64,000 nt of DNA from the NCBI GenBank assembly GCA_035222895.1, contig JAVYIG010000323.1:557001-621000 (forward strand), written 5' to 3'. Source of the stretch: Strongylocentrotus droebachiensis. Lineage: Eukaryota; Echinodermata; Echinoidea; Camarodonta; Strongylocentrotidae. The notes under the pieces were generated by a model. It did no database searches and was not told where the DNA came from. It was given only the letters and a program-made list of their open reading frames with translations. Below, piece by piece: positions 12,054-21,376 of the stretch. A program made the translations under genes and the position numbers. Position 1 is the first letter of the stretch. Each line of letters starts with the position of its first letter.

Positions 12054-13136
12054 AACAACACACGTATAATTCGGACTCGGACTGAAAATAGTACGTGTAT
12101 ATAATATTCATTTATACCTCAGGGTTGAGATTTGTTTTTCTACAGATAACAGTCGGTAACCTGTGTTTGACCTCATTAAAGCAGAATAAACAATATTTCT
12201 GCCGCATGAAGATAATCATTTTGGAGATCTTGATTTAATGGCGCGGGTAGTATAGCGGAATAATTACAGTCATACTACTTCAAGTTCATTATCATAAGAG
12301 AAATACGCAATGATACCGCCTTTACTGGAATTTGTCACATATTATTATCTTTGACGTGTTAGAACAGTGTTTGGATAGAGAAAACCATCCTCTTGTTTCG
12401 CTCCATTTATCATCGATAACAAACTGTACTAAAGTTAGAATCAAGGGACTGTTCTTGTGCCCTTTGTATTACAGTTATCTTCTTAAAACCAACAAAAAAG
12501 CTTAAAAACAAGATGAAGAAAGCGCGAGGAAGAGGTTGTGTATAGCAAAGTAATAAGTAGAGGTCTGGTAAGAGATGGGGAAGGACGAAGATATATATAG
12601 AGAGAGAGAGAGAGAAGGAGAGAGAGAGAGAGAGAGAGAGGGAGATACAAAAAGAGATAAGCGAAGATAGAGGGATGGAAATAACGAGAGACAAAAAAAC
12701 AAAAACAAACAAACAGAGATGGAGAGAGAGAAAAATAAAAAGATGGAGAGAGAGAAAAAGATGGCGAAGAGAAGAGAAAGGAGGTATCATCTATTACGGA
12801 TGCTGTAATGTTCGCGGGATGATCTCTAATGTCTCCATCAAACCCCACAACCAAAGTCTACGAGTCTATACTTAAATCCGATTTTGAAATGGGAACTGTA
12901 ACGCTAGCATTGATTATATGAAGCTGTTTTTATATAAACGTCGACACTTATATGGGTTTAATGTATGAAGTGAGGAACACCATTAACTGTATCTTTTCTT
13001 ATTTTTCTTTTCATGTTTTCCTTGATGCCTTCTTTGATGAAATCACTCCCATCTCTCTCTGTAACGACCTCATCAACAGGTAAGATACATTATCCATGAT
13101 CATTGCAAGAGTCGCTGTCAATTTTTTAAGACATCA
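12054..13136. other. unassigned DNA with a GA microsatellite
   Basis: A GA tract at 12599-12645 continues as A/G-rich sequence to about 12780. The three minus-strand ORFs across it are leucine/serine-rich translations of this tract, not genes. Nothing else is recognised. Confidence 0.6.
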
Positions 13137-13295
13137 GCGCCCTGTCTTACAAAGAGTTGCGATTGATCCCAATCAACCGCAAGTCCTCTAATCAATCGCA
13201 AGTTTGCAATCTCCTATCTCTTATGTACATAGTTGCAATTGATATCAATCGCAAATAAGTTACGATTAATACCAACCCTTTGTAAGACAGGGCCC
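13137..13295. mobile_element. 159-bp MITE, family C
   Basis: The left end GCGCCCTGTCTTACAAAG is mirrored by CTTTGTAAGACAGGGCCC on the right. The interior is rich in ATTGATCCCAATCAAC-like and AATCGCAA motifs and folds strongly. No target duplication is evident. The MITE directly abuts the L2-like 3' end that follows. Confidence 0.8.
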
Positions 13296-13299
13296 AGTT

Positions 13300-13690
13300 C
13301 TATTAAATCAGATAGCACAAGTTCTTAACGAAATAGCAACTGTCAACTCACGCAAGTCTTCTCTTAAAATTCACCTGTTCAAAACTGCCCTATGATTAAT
13401 TTAATATTAACACATTTCATGTATATCATTCATGTTTATTTATATTTATTTCAACTTCTTTTTTTCCGATGTTCTCTGTTTTACTCTTAATTATATCGTT
13501 CATGTACTTTATCTTGCAAATTACATTTAGTTATAGAATATATTTCTCATGTACACCCGCACTGGCGCCTTGGGAATTTTGCAAAATGGATATGGCGTTT
13601 GAGATTCTCCGTCTTCTTCTTATGATTTGTTATCATTTTTTACTTTTATCATTGATGGTGGTGTTATTAATGTTATTATTATAATTTTTT
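13300..13690 (+). pseudogene. L2/CR1-like retrotransposon 3' end
   Basis: The frame around 13345-13395 translates to TVNSRKSSLKIHLFKTAL and a stop. This matches the FKSSLKTHLF C-terminus of L2/CR1 RT proteins, including the ORF at 21.4 kb. The 3' UTR ends with GCAAAATGGATATGGCG (about 13580-13597) and then ATT-rich sequence, the usual L2-type terminus. Everything upstream of the C-terminus is missing. This is a dead 5'-truncated copy, and its ATT tail is where the palindrome sits. Confidence 0.7.
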
Positions 13691-13807
13691 TAAAACTATT
13701 ATTATTATTAATGCTAAATATATTACTCATTGCGGATATAGTATCGAAAATAATATCGCTAGTGATATTCGTTTGTCTCGCAATGTGGTCAATAAGGAAT
13801 CTAAAAG

Positions 13808-13850
13808 ATCACGACGTTTCGTATGCTACTGCAATACTTCGTCAGGTGAT
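13808..13850 (-). ncRNA. candidate type I hammerhead ribozyme, left arm
   Basis: This is the exact inverted copy of the right-arm ribozyme at 14365-14407, with all core and stem bases conserved. On the minus strand it reads ATCAC, CTGACGA, stem II, GAAA, CGTC, GTGAT. It faces away from the palindrome centre, so the two ribozymes would be on divergent transcripts. Confidence 0.7.
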
Positions 13851-13872
13851 AAAAAGTGTTGTAAGCAAGGGT

Positions 13873-14056
13873 CTTTTATACTTTACGGGAGGACCGTAAA
13901 GCGGTCTAAAATTCGATCGATAATTGGAACAATAACGCCCAATGCCTATTGGTCGACGCACACGGTGATCGACCAATCACCAAGGCCGCTGGTTCGGCCG
14001 CTGGTTCGGCTGATGCACCAGGCCTATTGGCCGACGCATACGGTACTCGACCAATC
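13873..14056 (-). promoter_or_regulatory. predicted Pol II promoter, left arm
   Basis: Mirror copy of the right-arm promoter. On the minus strand the TATA box is 13873-13880, with the same CCAAT series behind it, 30 bp from the left-arm ribozyme. With its partner it would form a divergent promoter around the 92-bp loop. Confidence 0.5.
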
Positions 14057-14158
14057 AACGGATGCGGATGCGGACGATACGCCGCCATGACACTCGCCGT
14101 CCTGCCAGCCAACAACGGTCGATTCCATTCAGCAGACGGCCCGAGCCAGCGGCCCGTT

Positions 14159-14342
14159 GATTGGTCGAGTACCGTATGCATCGGCCAATAGGCCTGGTGC
14201 ATCAGCCGAACCAGCGGCCGAACCAGCGGCCTTGGTGATTGGTCGATCACCGTGTGCGTCGACCAATAGGCATTGGGCGTTATTGTTCCAATTATCGATC
14301 GAATTTTAGACCGCTTTACGGTCCTCCCGTAAAGTATAAAAG
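14159..14342 (+). promoter_or_regulatory. predicted Pol II promoter, right arm
   Basis: CCAAT-type boxes occur at 14159-14164 (GATTGG), 14183-14192 (GGCCAATAGG), 14237-14242 (GATTGG), 14261-14270 (GACCAATAGG), near 14272 and near 14286. A doubled GAACCAGCGGCC lies near 14208-14231. The TATA box TATAAAAG (14335-14342) is 30 bp upstream of the ribozyme, so transcription would start at about the ribozyme's 5' edge. The box series and spacing are visible; promoter activity is inferred. Confidence 0.5.
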
Positions 14343-14364
14343 ACCCTTGCTTACAACACTTTTT

Positions 14365-14407
14365 ATCACCTGACGAAGTATTGCAGTAGCATACGAAACG
14401 TCGTGAT
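14365..14407 (+). ncRNA. candidate type I hammerhead ribozyme, right arm
   Basis: Stem I is ATCAC (14365-14369) with GTGAT (14403-14407). Core strand CTGACGA is 14370-14376. Stem II is GTAT plus GC against GCATAC around loop AGTA (14378-14394), with one bulged T. The second core strand GAAA is 14395-14398. C-G-T-C follows (14399-14402), placing the predicted cleavage after C14402. Stem III is only AC/GT with no loop, as in the minimal hammerheads of Penelope-like elements and retrozymes, which may need to dimerise. One extra A (14377) separates the core from stem II relative to the textbook consensus. Folding and cleavage are untested. Confidence 0.7.
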
Positions 14408-14477
14408 CTTTTAGATTCCTTATTGACCACATTGCGAGACAAACGAATATCACTAGCGATATTATTTTCGATATTAT

Positions 14478-14560
14478 TATTATTATTTGTATTATTATTA
14501 TTACTACTACTTGTATAATAATTATTATTATTACTATAATTAGTATAACTATTATTAGAA
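14478..14560. repeat. ATT microsatellite
   Basis: ATT/ACT/ATA triplets continue the ATT-rich tail seen left of the palindrome (about 13665-13715), which indicates the palindrome landed in a pre-existing triplet tract. Confidence 0.8.
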
Positions 14561-16326
14561 GTTCATGGAGGGCAAATGCGTACACAAGCTATAATTGTGG
14601 TAAGCGTAACACCTTGCACTTGATACTGGAGGATGCAATAGACACGAAATGAAGAGAGAAAAAACGTTAAGAAGAAGCATCATAATAGAAGAAAAAAGGA
14701 TGCGTGATGACGTGACGACTATCAGAAAGGAATATCCCTTGTGTATACCGTCGAGAAAATTATATGTCTCCAGGGTATAGTTTGATACTCGCAATTCTAA
14801 TTAAGGTTATAAATCTTACTGTCTGGCTCGGTGTGGGACCTTTTAAAGACCGCACTCCCCTAGAAACTAAAACGTTAAATCACCCTTATTTTAATAGGGC
14901 CGAGCAGTACGTGACCACTTGTTTCCCTTCAAAATGTCAGATTAACACTTCCAGCACGCTACATTCAACCTTTATATTGTTGGATCCATCATGTTGAAAT
15001 CGTTAATCTGTCAATTAGAAATAGTGGTCACTCTTGTGTCCCTTTTATGATGATTTAACCTTTCCTTTTGTTTTTGGAGTGCAAGTTTAGTGCAGGAGCG
15101 ATTGTGAGGTACATTTAACAACTACATTATTCACACCCATATAGTTTGTAGTCTTTTAGGCATGTGAAAACTTGATTTGTGTTCTTGAAAATGAGACATT
15201 AAAGCTTGTATGTAGAAGTATTTAACAAAGGCCCTAATTCAACCAGTCCATCTTTCATTCTTGAGTTACAACAACAACAACAACAAAACACATCAAATTT
15301 GCAAGGTGTATGAATAATAGAGTGGGTAACTGTATATTAGCGGGTTGGTGAATACATATTTCAAGGTATCTTTCTAGTTATGGACTATAGACGAAAGATC
15401 CAGACTTCCAGAGAAAAGAAAGAAAGAAAGAACGAAATAGGAAAAAACAAGTACTTATTCTACATTCGTGTTTTGCAGTGATGGCTATAGAGTCACTAAT
15501 ATAAGGTGATTCAGCATTTTCATGCTCATCATCTGGGGATAAAAGTTCTTTCCTCTGTTAAAAATGCTCGACCTCCAGCTATCGAGTTTATCTAGTTCGT
15601 CTCTAATTCTCTTATATTTTTTATTCTGCTTAAAGAAATCTTTAAAAAACTCCACATCACCTTATATAATTATATTTTGCTATAAATCAACGAAAATCAA
15701 TGATTCTTTACGATTTCTTTGGGAGGGGGAGGGGGGGGGGGGGGCTTTCCTGAGCTGTACAAGAGCATTATGGTCGTCAAAATTATATTTTTCGAAGACA
15801 CCGTCTGGCCGATGACACGAGTGGTGTACGTGAGTTTGCCTTAATGAAGAAGCATCATTTATTGATCATCTTGATTATGCTTCACAGAACCCTGAAATAT
15901 GGGGCTGCCTGTCTCCATTAGGTTTAATGTCTGTTTTCGTTGTATAATTTGCGGAGATTTGACTGAGTCGAAAAAGGAAATCTTCTGGGGCCCATAATAG
16001 GGTTAAAAGAATCACTCTCGTGAATCAGAGTATACCCGGAGCTTTCTTACTAATATCAAGTATGGATGATCTGACTACAAAATATTATTTCGTATCTATC
16101 AATTCGATCGCATCGTTTTGTTTTCTTAGGCGCCTTTACATTTTCATGTGGAATCCGCCTTTCCTGTAGTTCTCTGAAAATCATGACAAATTCAAGATTA
16201 GTCTGTTTAGTGGAGGCATACAACCTTAGAGGTGACCAAAAGAGAAAGAGAGCACAATATTGCCAAGTATCGTCATGAGTGACTGATTGTTGCAATATGA
16301 TCAATCACACTTACAACACCTACTCT
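14561..16326. other. unassigned DNA
   Basis: Contains an AAC repeat near 15270 and a G-rich run at 15721-15744. Short ORFs are unrecognised. No element boundary found. Confidence 0.5.
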
Positions 16327-16701
16327 TTAAAGGCATTGTTTAACAATGCCAAATTTGAGATGCACGGCCCTACGTGTTATCAGTGTCTGTGATATGGTGT
16401 AATATTGAGGCCCTAAACAAATTGCGCTTCAAAATGACCGAGAAGTGTCTTAAAAAAGTAAAAATCGTTGAGTGACCGGTTTTACCATACTCGTTTTCCA
16501 CAATAGACTGTAGTGTTTATATGAAAACCGTTAGGAAAACGCAACATTTACAATCATGAATATCTTGATAATCAGACAGGCGATCGGCTTGTAAAAATCA
16601 TGGGGTTCTTGACTGACCTAAAGGTTTATAATTATCATTGCAGCATGAGCTCAATCCAGGATTTTGTTTAGAATAAGAGGCAAATACCCAATAACCTTTA
16701 A
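16327..16701 (+). mobile_element. family F element, full length (375 bp)
   Basis: It starts TTAAAGGCATTGTTTAACAA and ends ATAACCTTTAA, giving inverted TTAAAGG ends. All family blocks are present (GGCCCTACGTGTTATCAGTG, ACCGGTTTTACCATACTCG, CAGACAGGCGATCGGC). Non-coding. It lies 35 bp from the piggyBac-like element, so two TTAA users are almost back to back. Confidence 0.88.
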
Positions 16702-16735
16702 AGAATGTTCAAGTTGCTATAAGATTTCTTGTTCT

Positions 16736-17512
16736 TTAACCCTAATAAGGCCGGGCTATTTGAAGTCTTACTACGGCCGGGGGGGGGGGGCCATTATGGC
16801 CCCCCCCCCTAAGATCTCGGCCGTGAAACGGCCGATCGCCGCGAAAATTTGCACGCATGTCAAGTGAAGTGTATAGAACAATATGACAATTTCAATTTTT
16901 TGAAAAAAATCCCTCATTTGCATATTTATGGTAATTTATGCAAATAACGTCATAAAATCACATTTTTACCCATAAATCCTATATTATTCATATTTAAGCA
17001 TTCTTTTTCACTACATATATTCATTAGACCATTTGGAACAATAATACGACAAAAAAAAAATTGGAAGAGCCAGCTTATTCCTTATGTTATCTCTTGTTTT
17101 GATAATTTCTTATGTATTTCATTGTTTTTTTAACTTATTTATGTTATTGTTTTTTTTTTTTTTTCATTTCTTCCTACAATTCAACTATTTTGACTCCCAA
17201 AACAACCACCTAAACTTTAAACAAGACCCAATAACCAATGTTTGATCTATTTTTAGGAAAAATGACATTTCCATATGTTTTGTACACAAATCACAAAAAT
17301 GAGCGATTTTCGGGCTGACATGCAAAGACAAAAGGTCACGTGACCTTGTAACTATAGGTCCGATTTTTTTTTTTTTTTTTTTTAAAGATGCGCAAGACTC
17401 TAAAGAAAAAAGTCAGCGAGCGGCGAGGCGCCATCCATATGCGTTCTTGAACAATCAGAAAAATTGTGGAGGGGGGGGGCCATAATGGCCCCCCCGGCCT
17501 TATTAGGGTTAA
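16736..17512. mobile_element. piggyBac-like MITE, 777 bp including TTAA target
   Basis: Left end TTAACCCTAATAAGGCC and right end GGCCTTATTAGGGTTAA are exact inverses. TTAA (16736-16739 and 17509-17512) is the target duplication, and the CCC start of the repeat is the piggyBac signature. Each end also carries a subterminal G-run/CCATTATGG/C-run palindrome (about 16779-16810 and 17469-17494). The left end has about 29 extra bases before its palindrome. No transposase; ORFs reading through the ends (LTLIRPGG...) are terminal-repeat translations. Confidence 0.9.
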
Positions 17513-19399
17513 GGAGGCGGTACATGACACAATGTAGAAATAAAATGATGTAGAGTGTAAACACCCCATTCCATGCCTCGAGTAGACACATAAAGAAGAA
17601 ATCAATATGGACCCAAAAGATTGTCCTTAATCAAGGTTGCTTATACAGTCAAAATTCAATCTTAACCTCCATAAATCATGGATTGTACGTGGCCTGTCAA
17701 TAAGGGTAAGATACAGAAATTTCATCGAATGAAGAAAAATGCTTGCTGTTAAATCTAGCGTAAATGTCAGTCAACGAGACAAACTATTCGATTAATTTGT
17801 ATAGCTTGAATTTTGAATGTTCAGGGGAATACTTATATTTAACCTCTTTTTATTAAAAAAAATAGTCGATTATTGGGTAAAAACTTGCCCAGCACGAGGT
17901 TAATTGTGTATCAACCAAATTTGGGCATTTTTTTTACACAACATGAGTTATATATTGTGTAATTAGGATCGAAATAAAGAATAAGTACTTAAACATTGGC
18001 AAAATATCAACTAATATCATGTTAGAGACCATTGTTATTATCAACACTTGTTGGTTGGCTGCACCGCACACCCGTTTTTGTTCTCTTTTTGTTTTGTTTT
18101 TTGTTTTATATATTATGTAACAAACGTATTATGCATAGGGGACCTTAATTACAAGCATATTGCTTCCAAGGTTTCCTTCTCAATACTGCAGATTATTGTT
18201 AGCGTCATTTATATTTAATGACTTTCATAAAATCGTTTGTACTATTGTATCTATCGAATATAAAATGTACATGTTTTGTTACCCTGCATATGCGTTACTT
18301 TTTAAATTCTTTTCATATGCAGTTAATGTGGCAATAAACCTAAATAATTAAAAATATAAGTTGGGTAGTAAAAAAATTGCGACATTTTTACCAATTATTC
18401 GTCAGAGTGTTGAATGTTTTTTATTTTGTTTTCCTTCGAATGCGGCGTACCAGCCCTATTTAATCATCGCCCTTTTCTTCTGTTGTCGAACTCCGTATAC
18501 ACTCCGGGGCATTGTTTTACATTCTCGAGAATCAAAGTAGTCAAGAAAATATTTTGATAAAAAATAAAATGCACAATTGAACCAAGGAGTTATTTGAATA
18601 AAATGATCTAACTTCGTTCACCTTGTGTTAACATGGAGGAAGGTGGGATGATTAGTTTACAGTGCTTAGCTGAGTGTGAAAACGTTAACCAAATAACAAT
18701 TATAGCCCTTGGTGTTTGGAATGGCATAAGATTTGTTAATAACATTAGTGACTTGATAGAAAAACAAAACAAAACATCGCAGGTGTTTTTTGGAAGCCCT
18801 TGTTGATCTTAAGTCTACAAATTGTAGTACATGTGTAGTATTGATATTTGTTTTATTGGTTTATATGGAGCCTTTGAAGTCAATATTGTATCATTCAGAC
18901 ATCAAGTTCAACGACCGAGGGAATAAAACTAAGTAATATTTTTGTGAACCATCCGAAGTTTCCTTTAGAAGAACATGTCTCAATTTTCCGTAAAAATTCT
19001 TCAGAGCCGGAAGGGCGTTAGCTCTGTATTAAAGTAAAAGAGTTGACGCCATTCTGGGTCAAAACAGAACGCAGTATGTTACTTGAGTGTAAAACATTGA
19101 CGAGGAGGAGAAAGAGTGTATAGCTGACATAGTTTAAATTCTTTCTGGTCAGCGTAGAGGTCCTGCTCCAATTATTGTTCAAGCATGCGTGATGAAATAA
19201 GATGTAACGTTACTAGACAGGCCCAATTTCCTGCCTTATAACTATTTTATTGTCCATGCTTCGCTCAGGATTGATTTAATCATGCGTTGAGACCTGAGAT
19301 TTAATCCATATTGACGTGGAATATCTTGTCCAGATGTGGCCAGAGGTGCGTAGGAGTTGCCAACCCTGCCTCTTTTTAACAGTCTCCTTCACCTACATG
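17513..19399. other. unassigned AT-rich DNA
   Basis: A weak short inverted repeat lies at about 17876-17940 (GGGTAAAAACTTGCCC against GGGCATTTTTTTTACAC). Otherwise nothing is recognised. Confidence 0.5.
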
Positions 19400-20216
19400 T
19401 ATATATTCATGTCTTTCGCCAAGGCAACCAGACGGGGGTTCTTTAAAGGTATTACAAAGTTTTGGGAAATTTTGAAAAATGGGTGGATAGTGATTCTTTA
19501 CAATTTTAATATATTTGGATGCCCCTGTGGATGTATTAAAAACACCAGAAATTTTAGCCCCTAAAACACTTCTGTTTTCGAGAAAAATTGAATATAAAGA
19601 TTTACCGGTGCTCCCGGTAAATTTTGATAAATTTCAAATAGCTCCTACGGCCGTACAATGGTAGCTGCGACCATGAAAATCTCAGAGTATGTAGTTGTGG
19701 TATATAATTTCCGAACGAGAATAGCTAGTCAGTCAATTTTAGTCAATAAACATTGTTTTATAGTTTAATTAATATCTTGACGTTGGGAGGGAGCTATTCA
19801 ACATAAATTGTTTATTATTTACAATTTCATAACTTTAGAGTCGATTTCGACCGCGACAACGATCACTGAATATTGTAGGATCGTATATGCTTCCAATATG
19901 TTCATTTGAACCAAATTCATGACCCCTTACCAAAACTTTGTATTACCTTTAAGATATTCGTACGAAGCCGATTAATGGAACTTTATTCTATAACTTAATA
20001 TGGAGTAGATGTACATTGTGACGGTTCTTGTAGTTAACTCTTTACATGTCAAACAATTATATCCATGTCTTTGGCAAAGTCCAGATAATCAGTTGGGGTT
20101 CTTTAGTAAATTCGTATGAAATAAATTAAATGTAATTTTATTCTATAACTTAAAATGGATTAGATATTCATTGTGATGGTTGATGTAGTTTACTCTTTAT
20201 ATGCCACACAAATCAT
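19400..20216 (+). repeat. tandem duplication (about 150 bp), one unit split by a transposon
   Basis: Unit 1 (about 19400-20056) and unit 2 (about 20057-20216) share CATGTCTTTSGC, GGGGTTCTTTA, TTTTATTCTATAACTTAA and GTAGTTWACTCTTTA in the same order. Unit 1 is interrupted by the 510-bp family G element and unit 2 is not, so unit 2 preserves the empty site. Confidence 0.85.
19443..19952. mobile_element. family G TTAA element, 510 bp
   Basis: The ends are TTAAAGGTATTACAAAG and CTTTGTATTACCTTTAA, with repeats of at least 19 bp (through TTTTGG). TTAA occurs at 19443-19446 and 19949-19952. The intact neighbouring duplicate reads GGTTCTTTAGTAAATTCGTA where this unit reads GGTTCTTTAA, element, then GATATTCGTA, consistent with one TTAA before insertion. 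Non-coding. Confidence 0.9.
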
Positions 20217-20563
20217 CTCAATGTGTAGCTTTCTAGATTTGTTGAACTGTTTCCAGTGTATGATAAATATATACAAGTGTTAAAAGGGTTATCTAAACTT
20301 AAACAAGACCGGAAAATTTAACTATGCAAAGCAATGTTTCCGTCAACCGATGCATATCGTTTTGTGCAAAATTGCACGTGTTGTAAACGTGCGAGTGTGC
20401 AGAGAGGCGAGGAAAGCAACAGAGTATTAACTTGCTGTGCCGATATCAAAAAAGAACTTCGTCACACATGCTTAACGAGAAAATATACTATGCACATTAT
20501 ATATTTTCTTGTTTATAGAGGATAAATCAAGATTTCCTATTATCCAAGAATCATTTAATACCA
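20217..20563. other. unassigned DNA
   Basis: Contains a 63-codon ORF (20334-20525) with several cysteines and no known motif. Nothing else is seen. Confidence 0.5.
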
Positions 20564-20874
20564 GGGGGTGTTTCACGAAGATCCCAAGTCGCACTTAACT
20601 CTTAGTTGGACTTTACATTTATGGAAAGCCGTTAGCATCGTTGAGAAATATTTTGTAAAAGTTATTTTAAAAGGCATAAAATGTTGATTCCAATCATTCA
20701 TATTTTCTATTATCAAGGAAATGTTATGTTCTTGATGTGGAATTTATAAAAAGTTTAAAATACTTGATTTTCTGCTTTTGAATATATATCATTTTAAGGC
20801 TACAAATGGCTCACCATAATGTTTAAGTCTAACTCAGAGTTAAGTTCTACTTAGGATCTTTGTGAAACATCCCA
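20564..20874. mobile_element. family A MITE, full length (311 bp)
   Basis: Terminal inverted repeats of about 50 bp: left GGGGGTGTTTCACGAAGATC, right GGATCTTTGTGAAACATCCC, followed inward by AAGT..ACTTAACTC-type sequence. The flanks share TACCA (ATACCA left, GTACCA right), a possible degraded target duplication. Non-coding. Confidence 0.85.
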
Positions 20875-21376
20875 CTGGTACCATAAATAGTTTTTGAAAA
20901 ACATGTGTTACATTTGTTGATTTCCTAATAATTTTCTTTACTGTATTTTGTTGAAAAATATAATTACAATGCTGATGATAGGAATCAAAGGCACATCTAC
21001 AGTAGATATGAAAATAGATTTAAAAGAAGGATCGGCTAGATTTGTATTTCCTCACAAGGTTTTCTATTATTATCTATAACACTCGATATTCAGGGATAGG
21101 GAAAGAGCGTCTATTTTGTTTGTCCGATTTTTTTCTTCTTGTAATCAACCATGTTGGATTATTTGCAAATCAAAATATGATGTTCTATGTTTACCTTTGC
21201 GAAATGTTAACACTGAAGGTTTTTTATTTTATGTTAAGTTTATCATCTAACTTGTCAGTAAATTAGTCTAAACAACAATTATAAATTGACACATGATGCC
21301 CCTGGAATGTGATAGCGAGGTCATTTGTATCAAAATTGTAACGCTCTTTGTTATACATTGTTGAACATTAATATTC
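20875..21376. other. unassigned AT-rich DNA
   Basis: Upstream flank of the RT element. No upstream LINE sequence (endonuclease or ORF1) could be recognised here. Confidence 0.55.

Larger units (their letters stand above)
13738..14477. mobile_element. near-perfect palindrome with paired outward promoter-ribozyme arms
   Basis: Left arm 13738-14061 pairs with right arm 14154-14477 in one register (paired coordinates sum to 28215) without indels. The only differences are at 13741 and at 14035 against 14180, so 13743-14060 has one mismatch in 318 bp. A 92-bp GC-rich loop (14062-14153) is unique. Read outward, each arm has several CCAAT/ATTGG boxes, a small hairpin, TATAAAAG and a hammerhead-like fold. 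The flanks are ATT microsatellite. Hammerhead ribozymes are known in the pseudo-LTRs of Penelope-like elements and in retrozymes, so two inverted pseudo-LTRs are the likeliest identity. A fold-back DNA element is the alternative. Mirror-image ORFs in the arms are not credible genes. Confidence 0.85.

Noticed and set aside
12410-12854. Overlapping leucine/serine-rich ORFs of about 125 codons
   Set aside because: They translate a GA microsatellite and look transmembrane only because of CT codons.
13906-14442. 178-codon minus-strand ORF and its plus-strand twin (13773-14090)
   Set aside because: Both are translations of the palindrome arms and mirror each other. They span the TATA box and ribozyme and match no protein.
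17336-17605. Minus-strand ORFs containing LTLIRPGG
   Set aside because: They read out of the piggyBac-like terminal repeat. The same peptide start occurs at the other end (16.74 kb).
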